This document shows positions 10,031 to 19,575 of a stretch of DNA of 60,110 nucleotides, in pieces. The notes below the pieces were generated by a model, which ran no database searches, was not told where the DNA came from, and saw nothing but the letters and a program-made list of their open reading frames with translations. The stretch's first letter is position 1, and every line of letters starts with the position of its first letter. Source of the stretch: [Phormidium] sp. LEGE 05292 (GTDB taxonomy: Bacteria > Cyanobacteriota > Cyanobacteriia > Cyanobacteriales > Aerosakkonemataceae). Position numbers and translations under genes: made by a program. The DNA lies in NCBI RefSeq assembly GCF_015207735.1, contig NZ_JADEWG010000028.1, positions 1 through 60,110 of the forward strand, read 5' to 3'.

Positions 10031-10525
10031 TTATAGAGAATTTCTGGGACACAAAGTGTTCAGAAGTAGGTCTGGATCGAGAGTTTTATCTAAGCTTGTA
10101 TTTTTAGTCAAAAAAACCATCCTTTTGCCTTTGAAAATTAAGATCGGTGGCTGCTTAGCATTACTATTGTAAGCACTTATTTGGGAGAACAAGTTACCTA
10201 AATTTCCCGAACGGTTTCTAATACTTAATACCCCATCTTGACTACCATAAGGGCCTGAAGAATTGCAAATAGAATTATTAGCGGTAGGATCGCTGGAAAC
10301 TAATCCGACGAAGGTACCACCGTTACCCATTAAATAAGCATTACCGTCTAATTGGGGAATTATCTGCAAAATTCGCCCATGACTTGCTAATAATATTTCC
10401 TGAGAATTCTGATTTGTTGCTGTTGGCGTAAAGGAAACAGCCAGAACTTGAACTGACATCAAAGCTAAGGTTTGAACTGCTAATAATGGGGAAGTCAAGC
10501 CTATAAAACGTAAGAACTGAATCAT
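10031..10525 (-). CDS. exported hypothetical protein
   Basis: Unrecognised 164-residue protein. A hydrophobic N-terminal segment (about residues 5-30, ending near VLAVSFTPTA) looks like a signal peptide, so the product is probably periplasmic or outer-membrane associated. The mature part is rich in Gly, Asn and Ser, with two cysteines (NSICNSS and NTLCPRN) that could form a disulfide. It lies downstream of the thioesterase on the same strand but separated from the ATPase gene by a terminator-like hairpin. No function is proposed. Confidence 0.6.
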   Translation of the reverse strand: MIQFLRFIGLTSPLLAVQTLALMSVQVLAVSFTPTATNQNSQEILLASHGRILQIIPQLDGNAYLMGNGGTFVGLVSSDPTANNSICNSSGPYGSQDGVLSIRNRSGNLGNLFSQISAYNSNAKQPPILIFKGKRMVFLTKNTSLDKTLDPDLLLNTLCPRNSL

Positions 10526-10735
10526 AATTTATACTTAAAAGTTAGTCATGTTGCTTAATTCAATATTCGCAAAATATTTAGTTGTTAGCAATTATTGTAA
10601 TTAATCTGTAATAGTTAGGAATACTTTTGGTTAGCTTATGAGTAGCATCGTCTGGCTTCCCCTTTTTTAAGGGAAGAGGGGGATTGCCTACGGTACGCTA
10701 CGGGAACGAAAATGCTTCAACTCAGTTACTAAACA

Positions 10736-10775
10736 AAAACCCCTCACAAGCTATGTTTTACTGGCGAGGGGTTTT
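10736..10775 (-). terminator. rho-independent-like terminator after the ABC-class ATPase gene
   Basis: Perfect 10-bp arms AAAACCCCTC (10736-10745) and GAGGGGTTTT (10766-10775) enclose a 20-base loop. On the minus strand the stem is followed by TTGTTTAG. It lies in the 327-base gap 10526-10852, which also holds a short dispersed repeat near 10689 but no gene that I can see. Confidence 0.7.
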
Positions 10776-10852
10776 ATCAGGGTGCATCTACTATAAATTA
10801 ATTAAAGCCTGAAGTCGCTATTGGCAGCTTCACACTTTTGGGTGAAGTTTAG

Positions 10853-12586
10853 TTATTTGGGAGAGTGTATTGCTTTGTCTGATTTTACGCAGTTTAGCGA
10901 TCGCAATCTATTAATCGCTGCTGCTAACTCAAATTTGCGGAAAACTGCTAAATCTCCTTGAGGAAAACGAGTCAAAATATCCAATCCTCGCAACTCGATA
11001 TCTGCCATAATTTGATTGAGAATTTCTGGCAAAGTAGCAGTTTTATTAGCATATTGACGGACTGCATAAACCATCGCTTCTGCGATCGCCCTAGACTGTG
11101 CTTTATCCACAATTTGTTCTACTGCTGATAAGTCAATATCTTCGCCACCAAATACCATTTCATCCACATCTCTAACTTTTAATCTTACTTGTTTCTGGCG
11201 ATAACTAGGATCGATCGTTTCAGGGATTGGGATGCGTGGCATAATTTGACCGAACTTTTCGCCGCCTTCAGCTTGTCTTTGATTAGCATATTGATTGGCG
11301 ATTTCTTTAGCTTTTGCTGTCACATCTTGCGGCTGAAAATTCTGCATCGCAATCACTGTGTCTGCTACTTCAAAATAATCACCGCTACCGCCCATTACCA
11401 AGATTGAAGACACATTATAATCGGTGTATAATTGCCGGACTTTATCAATAAATGGGGTGATTGGTTCCTGATTTTTGGCAATTAAAACTTGCATTCTTTG
11501 GTCACGAATCATGAAGTTTGTCGCGGCTGTATCTTCATCTATTAGTAATACTTGGCTACCGATTTCTAATGCTTCCATAATATTTGCTGCTTGGGAAGTG
11601 CTACCACTGGCGTTTGTGGTGGAAAAATTAGTAGTTGAACGGTCTTGAGGTAAGTTACTAATAAATGGTGAAATGTCAACATTAGCAACAGATCTGCCAT
11701 CCTCCGCACGGATTTTTACTGCGGCGGGATTAGTAACTACAAATTCTCTACCGTCATCGGGAATATGATTATAAATTCCTACTTCTATTGCTTTTAATAA
11801 GGTAGATTTGCCGTGATATCCGCCGCCGACAATTAGGGTAACACCTGCGGGTATTCCCATCCCAGTAATTAAGCCTTGATTGGGACGATCAAATTCAATT
11901 TTTAAAGATTCTGGAGATTGAAAAGCGATCGCACTTTCCACCAAAGGTCGATCGTCAACTCCACTGCGTCGAGGTAAAATCGCCCCATCAGCAATAAAAG
12001 CTATTAAGCCTTTATTTGCTAATTCCTGCCTTAGCCAATCTGCATCTTCAACAGTTTCTACATGATGTTTAATTTTATTGGCATCTAACCGTTGATATTT
12101 AAGTGCTAAATTGACAAGTTGTGGCACTTGATCGCAAAGCATTTCGATCGCTTGATATCCTAAAATTCTGCGTCCGCCAGCAGGTAAGCCTACAACAAAA
12201 CGCACTTCAACAAATTCGCTGTTAATAACTACAGAATTACGTTCTAAAACTTCTTGACCGACAGGTAAAATAGAAATTAATCCACTATTTCCTGTACCTC
12301 TTTTTTGCTTAAATTTCTGCGTACAAACATCAAAATATCGCGTTAAATAATCTCTTAAGGCAATTTCTCTGCTTTTAGTTTGGTAAAGTTCCACTGGAAA
12401 TTTAGCGACTGTCATCGGAACTTTAACTCGAATGTGACTGGGACTAGCAAAAGGATCGCCTTGTACGCGATCGATTATCAAAGTAAAATCAGTAAAATCG
12501 TAACTTCCTTGAATATCCTGATAAGCTTTATATCCACGTCCATCTAATCTAATTAACTCTTGACGCAGTTTCTCTTGGTTAGCCAT
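10853..12586 (-). CDS. ABC-class ATPase (PF09818 type)
   Basis: The 577-residue protein belongs to the poorly characterised family called predicted ATPase of the ABC class. The P-loop is GGGYHGKSTLL (near residue 255), preceded by the typical GMGIPAGVTLIVGG lead-in. A Walker-B-like stretch QVLLIDEDTAATNFMIRD follows, where ABC proteins have their D-E pair. Length and order match the family. It is soluble, with no membrane segment. Function is unknown; nucleotide binding is well supported. It ends at a strong hairpin and is followed upstream by the alpha/beta hydrolase gene on the same strand. Confidence 0.85.
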   Translation of the reverse strand: MANQEKLRQELIRLDGRGYKAYQDIQGSYDFTDFTLIIDRVQGDPFASPSHIRVKVPMTVAKFPVELYQTKSREIALRDYLTRYFDVCTQKFKQKRGTGNSGLISILPVGQEVLERNSVVINSEFVEVRFVVGLPAGGRRILGYQAIEMLCDQVPQLVNLALKYQRLDANKIKHHVETVEDADWLRQELANKGLIAFIADGAILPRRSGVDDRPLVESAIAFQSPESLKIEFDRPNQGLITGMGIPAGVTLIVGGGYHGKSTLLKAIEVGIYNHIPDDGREFVVTNPAAVKIRAEDGRSVANVDISPFISNLPQDRSTTNFSTTNASGSTSQAANIMEALEIGSQVLLIDEDTAATNFMIRDQRMQVLIAKNQEPITPFIDKVRQLYTDYNVSSILVMGGSGDYFEVADTVIAMQNFQPQDVTAKAKEIANQYANQRQAEGGEKFGQIMPRIPIPETIDPSYRQKQVRLKVRDVDEMVFGGEDIDLSAVEQIVDKAQSRAIAEAMVYAVRQYANKTATLPEILNQIMADIELRGLDILTRFPQGDLAVFRKFELAAAINRLRSLNCVKSDKAIHSPK

Positions 12587-12619
12587 AATTAAAAACGAAA
12601 ATCTTTAACAAAATATGTG

Positions 12620-13477
12620 TTAGCCCGAATCTTGGGCAAAAGCGAGAATATGTTCAGCGATTATTTGTGGTTGTTCCAATTGCGGTGCATGACCACAATC
12701 TTTAATCCATATTAGTTTACTATGGGTAATATCTCGCTGAAACTTCTTAGCGTCTTCTGTTCCTAATGTTTCATCCGACTCGCCCCAAAGGATGAGAGTT
12801 GATTTGTCAATCTGGGCGATTTTATCACCTAACCAACTGTAGCCGCAACTTTTAGTAAAACTAATCATTGCTTCTACCCATCTGGGCATTTCGAGATGTA
12901 AAGTGACAGATTTCAAAGCTAAGAAATCAACAGAATTCTTATTAATCATCTTAACTATATTTAATGCTTGAAGTTTGCGCTGTCGCCAATATTCTACTGC
13001 TAAGTAATCGCAAGGAGGAAAGAGATATTTTCCGAAGTTGAAACTCCCTGAATAACCAACGCTGTCAATTAATATTAACTTTTTTACTGCTTGGGGATAG
13101 CTAATAGTAAAGTCAATTGCTGCTGCACCTCCCATAGAACAACCTAACAAAATCATTGGTCGATCGATCAGAGATTTCCAGCAACAGTAGAGATGAGTTT
13201 TAATAGTAGATGGATTGAAATTAATACCTTCGATTCTATCTGTAAATCCGAAACCTAATAAATCGATCGCCCAAGTTTCATTTTTAGCAGCGAGTAAAGG
13301 AAACAGGCGATAAAATTCTAACAGCGAACTATCAAAACCATGTAATAACAAAATTGGAATTCCACCTTTACCTGCTTTTATATAAGCTGTCGAAATTGGT
13401 TGCTTATTTAAAGGTGTAGCGATCGCTTTTTGCTGAATTTTTTCTCGTAGTTGAGTAACTGCATCTTGGGTAAACAT
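12620..13477 (-). CDS. alpha/beta hydrolase
   Basis: A 285-residue alpha/beta hydrolase-fold protein. The oxyanion-hole motif LLLHGFDSS and the nucleophile elbow ILLGCSMGGAAAID (Gly-Cys-Ser-Met-Gly, serine nucleophile) are present. The acid is likely in WGESDETLG and the catalytic histidine in KDCGHAPQLEQP, so the triad is complete. Substrate cannot be read from sequence. The gap to the ATPase gene on the same strand is only 33 bases, suggesting co-transcription. Confidence 0.9.
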   Translation of the reverse strand: MFTQDAVTQLREKIQQKAIATPLNKQPISTAYIKAGKGGIPILLLHGFDSSLLEFYRLFPLLAAKNETWAIDLLGFGFTDRIEGINFNPSTIKTHLYCCWKSLIDRPMILLGCSMGGAAAIDFTISYPQAVKKLILIDSVGYSGSFNFGKYLFPPCDYLAVEYWRQRKLQALNIVKMINKNSVDFLALKSVTLHLEMPRWVEAMISFTKSCGYSWLGDKIAQIDKSTLILWGESDETLGTEDAKKFQRDITHSKLIWIKDCGHAPQLEQPQIIAEHILAFAQDSG

Positions 13478-13611
13478 TTTAGTTGTGCGATCGCTTCCTA
13501 TTCATTTTACAAAAATTTCCGGCTCTGGCTCATCAAATTTACTTTTATTATTAATTTTAGATACAAAGCACTGCCATAATAACAATGTAGTGATGTTGAC
13601 AGAATAATTTT

Positions 13612-14049
13612 ATGCCGATTATCCATAAAATAATTGAAGTAGAAACTAGCGAAGGAATCAGCATTTTTAATATTACACCACAGATCGGTAAATTCCTGCA
13701 ACATACGGGCATAAAAAACGGTCAAGTTTTAGTTTTTTCTCGTCACACAACCACAGCTTTAGCTATCAATGAAAACGAAGAAAGATTGCTGGAAGATGTG
13801 AAAGTATATTTAAGAAAATTAGCCCCAGAAACAGACAAGTATTTGCATAACGATCTACACCTGAGAGTTGTCCCAGAAGATGAACCAATGAATGCTCATT
13901 CTCATTTAATGTCGATGATGTTAAGTACTAGCGAAGTAGTGCCAATTGTCGATGGAAAATTAGCTTTAGGTACTTGGCAATCTGTGTTATTTTTTGATTT
14001 GGATGGGCCGAGAAAAAGGACAGTTTTTTTGCAAATTAGTGGGGAATAA
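13612..14049 (+). CDS. YjbQ-family protein (UPF0047)
   Basis: A 145-residue member of the YjbQ/UPF0047 family, small trimeric proteins, some with weak thiamine-phosphate synthase activity. Family features seen: VFSRHTTTALAINENEERLLEDV, the histidine-rich NDLHLRVVPEDEPMNAHSHLMSMML, and the C-terminal GTWQSVLFFDLDGPRKR with its conserved W-Q and D-x-D-G-P-R. Length is typical. Physiological function remains uncertain for the whole family. Convergent with the epimerase gene. Confidence 0.9.
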   Translation: MPIIHKIIEVETSEGISIFNITPQIGKFLQHTGIKNGQVLVFSRHTTTALAINENEERLLEDVKVYLRKLAPETDKYLHNDLHLRVVPEDEPMNAHSHLMSMMLSTSEVVPIVDGKLALGTWQSVLFFDLDGPRKRTVFLQISGE

Positions 14050-14067
14050 GGGACAGGATCAGGATTT

Positions 14068-14139
14068 ATGGATTTACATGATGAACAGGATTGATTAAGG
14101 AATTGATTAGGATTAATACTGTTTATCATGTAAATCCAT
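14068..14139. repeat. inverted-repeat element related to the 13-mer array at 41282
   Basis: Perfect 15-bp arms ATGGATTTACATGAT (14068-14082) and ATCATGTAAATCCAT (14125-14139) enclose GAACAGGATT-type words. The left arm and first internal words are identical to those at 41293-41317, where the inside is expanded into a tandem array. It lies between convergent genes. Confidence 0.75.
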
Positions 14140-14148
14140 TAATACTGC

Positions 14149-14973
14149 TCAAAAGCTCATTTGGGGATGAATTAATTGATAACCTGCTTGTTTGATTTTT
14201 TGATTGGATACCTTAGCGTTGTAAGGTCGGTTACTATTTTGGGAAGCATCCCAAGAAACTTTGGGTAAATTGTGGGTTTCAAAAAGGCGATCGAGCAATT
14301 CCCGACTAGGTAAATAAGCATCATTTACTAAGTTATAAACACCTGATAATTGATGCTGTCTAGCAAATTTGATCGCACCCACAATATCATCTAAATGAAT
14401 CCAATTTGTAGTATCCTCGCCATTACCCGGACGAGTTGCACCAACAGCCCTACCAAATATTTTGATCAGTTCTCTACCAGGGCCAAAAATACCGCCTAAT
14501 CTGAGAATACAAACCTTTAAATTCTCACTAGATGCAGAAAGTAAAACTTGTTCAGTTTCCGCTAAAATTTGCCCATTTGCGGTAGTAGGTGAAAGCGGCG
14601 TTGACTCATCTACCCAATCGCCATTCTTATCACCATAAACCGAGTAAGTTCCAGTATAAATCAATTGCTTAATGCTGGAATTTCCTTGTAAAATTGGAAC
14701 TAAATTTTTCGCAGTATGTAGGTAAGTTTCTTCGTAAGTATTTGCGCCTTTTGCGCCCACACTCAACAAGACAACTTCTTGATTTTCAAGGACTTTTGCT
14801 AAACCTTCCGAATCATTCCCTCGAACTACAAAAACCTTTTGAGAAACTGCTTCTAATTCGGCAACTCGTTCAGGATTAGTTGTAGTTGTAGTCACCGAAA
14901 AGCCCAAATCTTTTTGCCAAAGACGGGCAACATTATAACCAACATAGCCACAACCAATAATAGCAATATTCAT
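14149..14973 (-). CDS. NAD(P)-dependent epimerase/dehydratase (SDR family)
   Basis: Extended short-chain dehydrogenase-like protein of 274 residues. The N-terminal dinucleotide-binding motif is IIGCGYVGYNVARLW. The catalytic region SVYG follows LIYTGTYSVYGDKNG, with Tyr but without the usual YxxxK lysine spacing, as in YeeZ-like members. Later motifs RLGGIFGPGREL and NWIHLDDIVGAI are typical of nucleoside-sugar epimerases. The frame extends to TTG 14979, but ATG 14973 follows GAAGG and gives the standard N-terminus. Substrate unknown. Confidence 0.87.
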   Translation of the reverse strand: MNIAIIGCGYVGYNVARLWQKDLGFSVTTTTTNPERVAELEAVSQKVFVVRGNDSEGLAKVLENQEVVLLSVGAKGANTYEETYLHTAKNLVPILQGNSSIKQLIYTGTYSVYGDKNGDWVDESTPLSPTTANGQILAETEQVLLSASSENLKVCILRLGGIFGPGRELIKIFGRAVGATRPGNGEDTTNWIHLDDIVGAIKFARQHQLSGVYNLVNDAYLPSRELLDRLFETHNLPKVSWDASQNSNRPYNAKVSNQKIKQAGYQLIHPQMSF

Positions 14974-15060
14974 CAGCAACCTTCTTCTTATCTGTGTTCA
15001 TCTGCGTTTATCTGCTTCCATCTGCGTACCCTAAAAAACTCAGAGTACACAGATGATTAA

Positions 15061-15849
15061 TTAAGCTGCAAAACTATTAGCAACTCGACGTTCTAAAAGA
15101 ACTTCAAAACGAATCCCAGGTTTCGGTTCCAAAACCTTAGTTGCCAAATTATTTTCTGCCAACTTAGCCCGAAACTCTTGTGTAGTTCCTATATCTTTTA
15201 GGAATTTTACCAGTAAACCATCATATTCGATATCACCACCTGCTGCTGTTGGTAACATCACTTGTGGTTTAACCATTTGGGCAACTTCTAAAGCACTTTT
15301 TGTTCCTTTAATAATTGAGCCAACTAAAGGTAAAGCTAAGTCAATTATTGGGGTAATTACCACATCAATTGGCGCAACTTCTTTTAAAGTTGGAGAATGG
15401 GAACCGTGAGGCTCATAATATAAAGTAAAACCACTTTCTAACTCCTTTAACAAGTAGCCATTCTCGACAGTAGTTGGGCCGATCGAAGAACCTGGAACCG
15501 CTTTAATTTCTACGCTATTATTTAAGTTGAAAATCTCACAATGAGTGAGTGCTTTTACTTGCTGATAACCTAACTCTTGTACTACTTTAGCGGCATTGGG
15601 AGAACCAACAACGGGAATGTTACGGTTAAGTTGTTTGAGAGTTGCTGGGTGGGCGTGGTCTTCCAAACCTTGAGACAGTAGAATTAAGTCAATGTTTTCG
15701 GGAATTTGACGATCGCTTTTCCGCGAACCTTTAAACAACCATTCCTGATTACCAAATACTAACGACCCCACCAGCCAAGGGTCAACTAAAATTTTTTGAC
15801 CACCTATTTCGATTAACCAAGAATTACTGTCCAGCCAGGTCAGATACAT
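15061..15849 (-). CDS. metallo-beta-lactamase-fold protein with degenerate metal motif
   Basis: A 262-residue MBL-fold protein: the opening LTWLDSNSWLIEIGGQKILVDPWL and the layout are those of UlaG-like hydrolases. The usual T-H-x-H-x-D-H metal motif reads S-Q-G-L-E-D-H, so the first two histidines are replaced by Gln and Leu, while Asp and the last His remain. A later segment EPHGSHSP could supply ligands. It may bind one metal or none. The downstream epimerase gene is on the same strand 87 bases away, across a short repeat (ATCTGTGTTCATCTGCGTTT type). Confidence 0.8.
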   Translation of the reverse strand: MYLTWLDSNSWLIEIGGQKILVDPWLVGSLVFGNQEWLFKGSRKSDRQIPENIDLILLSQGLEDHAHPATLKQLNRNIPVVGSPNAAKVVQELGYQQVKALTHCEIFNLNNSVEIKAVPGSSIGPTTVENGYLLKELESGFTLYYEPHGSHSPTLKEVAPIDVVITPIIDLALPLVGSIIKGTKSALEVAQMVKPQVMLPTAAGGDIEYDGLLVKFLKDIGTTQEFRAKLAENNLATKVLEPKPGIRFEVLLERRVANSFAA

Positions 15850-16465
15850 AGTAACTTTTCCGATAACTCCTGTTTCTTATTTTAGGCTTATGTTACGTTC
15901 TGTTAACTGGGTCCGATCGCCCCAATTCTGGCATACCTTCAGTCCTTTAAGTATATTTAAGGTATAAAAAGTAACTAAAATAGTGTTAATAATTACTTAA
16001 TAAAAGCACTCAGCAAACACAGTAACCCCTTACGAGGCAAATCTTAGGGAAGACGAGTAAAATAATTGATCATGTGTAACTAATTGCACCTTCATAATTC
16101 AGTAATATTCCGATTTAAAACCTGCCTTTTTGTAATATCAACGAATTGTCCACAGTAACTTTATTCACTTTAGTTTCCCGAAAATTTGCTTTAGCTTCAT
16201 CCTTTTGGGTGAACCAATCAGAGGAAGTTCTGAAAACAGCATGAAACATATTATACAGATGCCAAATAAATAAATTGCATCAAGTACTACAACCGACAGC
16301 AGCTAAATTTTAAGGAAATCTTTCAATTAGGTACATACCGCAACCAAGCAAAAGCAGTAATACTAAAAATTATCTCTTAGTATTTACTAATCTCAAAAGT
16401 TTTCTGCAATACAAAACTCTCAAGATTGAATCAATTAAAGTTTGAGGCATTACCCAGAGGTAGCC
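15850..16465. other. 616-base leader region of adhE with no gene found
   Basis: This gap lies between the divergent MBL-fold gene and adhE. I see no plausible coding frame. It is AT-rich, with TATA-like stretches near 15955-16000, and could hold the promoter and a long untranslated leader for adhE. No operator is recognisable by eye. Confidence 0.5.
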
Positions 16466-19141
16466 ATGAAAGTCACAAATAACGAAGAACTAGAGCAACT
16501 TATCCAACGAGTCAAAGCAGCGCAAAGAAAATATGCCACTTACACTCAAGAACAAGTTGACACCATATTTAAGAAAGCCGCACTAGCAGCTAATACTGCG
16601 CGTATCCCTTTGGCAAAAATGACAGTTGCCGAAACGGGAATGGGTGTAGTTGAAGACAAAGTGATCAAAAATCACTTTGCATCGGAAATTATCTATAACA
16701 AATATAAAGCTGATAAAACCTGCGGCGTAATCGAAGAAGACAAAGCATTTGGGATTCAAAAAATTGCCGAACCAGTAGGAATTTTGGCAGGTATTGTTCC
16801 CACAACTAACCCGACTTCTACCGCAATTTTTAAAGCTTTAATTGCACTGAAAACCCGCAACGCAATTATCTTTTCTCCTCACCCACGCGCCAAAGATTGC
16901 ACGATCGCAGCAGCAAGAATCGTCCTGGAAGCAGCAGTTGCAGCAGGCGCACCCGAAGATATTATCGGTTGGATTGATGAACCTACCGTGCCACTTTCGC
17001 AAGCGTTAATGCAGCATCCTGACATTAATTTGATTTTAGCTACAGGTGGCCCCGGAATGGTGCGGGCAGCTTACTCTTCAGGACACCCATCTTTAGGAGT
17101 TGGTGCCGGAAATACTCCAGCATTAATCGATTCTTCTGCTCATTTGAAAATGGCAGTTTCCTCAATTATTCTGAGTAAAACCTTCGATAATGGCATGATT
17201 TGTGCTAGCGAACAGTCAGTGATTGTCGTCGATGATGTTTATGAAGAAGTGCGGAAAGAATTTATCGATCGCGGTGCTTATTTCCTCAATCCAGAAGAAC
17301 GGGAAAAATTTGCGAAATTAATCATCATCAACGGACGGTTAAACGCGGATATCGTCGGACAACCTGTTAGCAGATTAGCAGAATTAGCCGGAGTTATTAT
17401 TCCCGAAGATACCAGAGTAATCATTGGTGAAGTAGAAAAAATTGGTACTGATGAACCCTTCGCCTTTGAAAAATTATCGCCAATTTTGGCAATGTATCGC
17501 GCTACAGACTATGAAGATGCGGTAGACAAAGCCGAACAATTGGTATTATTTGGAGGCAGAGGGCATACCGCAGTTCTTTATACTTCACCTTCCAATGTTG
17601 AACATATCAAATGGTTTGAAGACAAAGTACAAACTGCCCGGGTTTTGATTAACACGCCATCTTCCCAAGGTGCGATCGGAGATTTATACAACTTCCGTCT
17701 CGATCCATCATTAACATTAGGTTGCGGAACTTGGGGCGGTAATTCAATCAGCGAAAACGTCGAACCAAAACACCTGCTAAACATCAAAACTGTTGCCGAA
17801 CGACGGGAAAATATGTTGTGGTTCCGCATTCCGCCAAAAGTTTACTTTAAGTATGGTGCATTGCCAGTAGCAATTCGAGAATTAGCCGGAAAACGTCGCG
17901 CATTTATTGTTACTGACAAACCATTGTATGACTTAGGTGTTACCAATCCTTTAGAAGCAGCATTAGAAGAAATCGGCTTAAAATATGACACCTTTTATGA
18001 TGTCGAACCCGATCCTTCTTTGGAAACAGTGGAACGTGGTTTAGCACTGATGAATACTTTTCAACCTGATGTGATTATAGCGATCGGTGGTGGTTCCCCG
18101 ATGGATGCTGCGAAAATCATGTGGTTGTTGTACGAACACCCAGAAATCGAATTTGAAGGTTTGGCAATGCGGTTTATGGACATCCGCAAACGGGTTTATG
18201 AGTTGCCACCTTTAGGCGATAAAGCAATTATGATTGCTGTTCCTACCACATCGGGAACTGGTTCAGAAGTAACACCATTTGCCGTTGTTACCGATCGCCG
18301 CACCAACATCAAGTATCCTTTGGCAGATTATGCTTTGACACCAACAATGGCGATCGTCGATCCCGAATTGGTGTTAAATATGCCGAAGAAACTAACAGCT
18401 TATGGTGGAATTGATGCGTTAACTCATGCTTTAGAAGCTTACGTTTCTGTGTTAGCTTCGGAATACACCAACAGCATGGCACTAGAAGCAATTCGGTTAA
18501 TCTTTAAGTATTTGCCAAGTGCTTATCATAATGGGGCAAACGATCCAAAAGCGCGGGAAAAAATGCACTATGCTTCGACGATCGCAGGCATGGCATTTGC
18601 TAACAGCTTCCTGGGAATTTGTCACTCAATGGCGCACCAATTAGGGGCAACTTTCCATGTACCTCACGGTTTAGCTAACGCCTTGATGATTTCTCATGTG
18701 ATCAAGTACAACTCAACCGATGCACCATTCAAACAAGCTACTTTCTCGCAATACAAATATCCTAATGCCAAATGGCGTTATGCCCGGATTGCTAGTTATT
18801 TAGGATTACCCGGAGAAACAGACGAAGAGAAAGTTAACAGTTTGATTGCAGCAGTAGAAGACTTGAAGCGCCAGTTAGATATTCCAGTGGCAATCAAAGA
18901 AGTAATCATGGAAAGTAAAGCGGAATTTTACGCTAAGTTAGAACATCTAGCAGATCAAGCTTTTGACGATCAATGTACAGGTGCTAACCCTCGTTATCCG
19001 TTAATTACTGATTTGAAACAACTGTTGGAAGATGCTTATGAAGGTACTCCAGTGGTTGATGAAAGTCTGTTTTCAACTAATGGGAATGGTCATGTAATTG
19101 GTGTAGCGGATGTAAAACCCGATCCGCAACCTGTGAGTTAG
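16466..19141 (+). CDS. adhE: bifunctional acetaldehyde-CoA/alcohol dehydrogenase
   Basis: AdhE reduces acetyl-CoA to acetaldehyde and then ethanol, re-oxidising NADH in fermentation. The N-terminal half is a CoA-acylating aldehyde dehydrogenase with the catalytic cysteine in DNGMICASEQ and GVGAGNTPA nearby. The C-terminal half is an iron-dependent alcohol dehydrogenase with GGGSPMDAAK, TTSGTGSEVTPFAVV, GIDALTHALEAY and the iron ligands in HSMAHQLGATFHVPHG. The frame continues upstream to TTG 16442, but ATG 16466 follows AGAGG by five bases, giving 891 residues, the normal AdhE size. Present in some, not all, cyanobacteria; here it stands alone. Confidence 0.96.
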   Translation: MKVTNNEELEQLIQRVKAAQRKYATYTQEQVDTIFKKAALAANTARIPLAKMTVAETGMGVVEDKVIKNHFASEIIYNKYKADKTCGVIEEDKAFGIQKIAEPVGILAGIVPTTNPTSTAIFKALIALKTRNAIIFSPHPRAKDCTIAAARIVLEAAVAAGAPEDIIGWIDEPTVPLSQALMQHPDINLILATGGPGMVRAAYSSGHPSLGVGAGNTPALIDSSAHLKMAVSSIILSKTFDNGMICASEQSVIVVDDVYEEVRKEFIDRGAYFLNPEEREKFAKLIIINGRLNADIVGQPVSRLAELAGVIIPEDTRVIIGEVEKIGTDEPFAFEKLSPILAMYRATDYEDAVDKAEQLVLFGGRGHTAVLYTSPSNVEHIKWFEDKVQTARVLINTPSSQGAIGDLYNFRLDPSLTLGCGTWGGNSISENVEPKHLLNIKTVAERRENMLWFRIPPKVYFKYGALPVAIRELAGKRRAFIVTDKPLYDLGVTNPLEAALEEIGLKYDTFYDVEPDPSLETVERGLALMNTFQPDVIIAIGGGSPMDAAKIMWLLYEHPEIEFEGLAMRFMDIRKRVYELPPLGDKAIMIAVPTTSGTGSEVTPFAVVTDRRTNIKYPLADYALTPTMAIVDPELVLNMPKKLTAYGGIDALTHALEAYVSVLASEYTNSMALEAIRLIFKYLPSAYHNGANDPKAREKMHYASTIAGMAFANSFLGICHSMAHQLGATFHVPHGLANALMISHVIKYNSTDAPFKQATFSQYKYPNAKWRYARIASYLGLPGETDEEKVNSLIAAVEDLKRQLDIPVAIKEVIMESKAEFYAKLEHLADQAFDDQCTGANPRYPLITDLKQLLEDAYEGTPVVDESLFSTNGNGHVIGVADVKPDPQPVS

Positions 19142-19575
19142 GGTTTGGGGACAGGGGATTGGGAAAACTGAAGAATAAAGGTTTCTTCCCTATCCCCTTT
19201 CCCGATAATACTCAATCTGCTTGCCTGAATCTTTTTTTAGTGTTCATCTGTTTACCCTACGGGAAGGCTACGCCTACATCTGTGGTTAAAAATCAAACTC
19301 TCTGCATCCCACAAGAACAAACCAAATTAAAACTGACGATTGACGGCGGAACTATACATCAAAAAGTTCAGTTTGTCTGTTCTAGTGGGAGAAAAGTATA
19401 CGCTTTTTTTATATAAAAAGTACAAATACTTACAAAAAATGTATTATTTTGATAATTTACGTTAAGTTATGTTCTAATTTGATAAGGAACTTTAGAGCAG
19501 GAGAGTGGCTTGTGCTTTTCTCCTGAACTGATAACTTAAATTAATGGTCTTTCAAAGCTGAAAAAAGCTAGTTAT
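19142..19575. other. intergenic region after adhE; holds repeats and a leader hairpin
   Basis: A 434-base gap. It contains a dispersed repeat around 19235-19285 (CCCTACGGGAAGGCTACGCC type) and an AT-rich promoter-like stretch near 19400-19480. An open frame at 19159-19416 runs straight through the repeat and has no protein-like features, so I do not call it a gene. Confidence 0.5.
19498..19525 (+). promoter_or_regulatory. hairpin in the leader of the EF-hand lipoprotein gene
   Basis: Arms CAGGAGA (19498-19504) and TCTCCTG (19519-19525) form a perfect 7-bp stem with a 14-base loop, ending 50 bases before the ATG at 19576. A role in mRNA stability or translation is only inference. Confidence 0.4.

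Noticed and set aside
19159-19416. 85-codon open frame after adhE
   Set aside because: It runs through a dispersed repeat, lacks a ribosome site and has no protein-like pattern.
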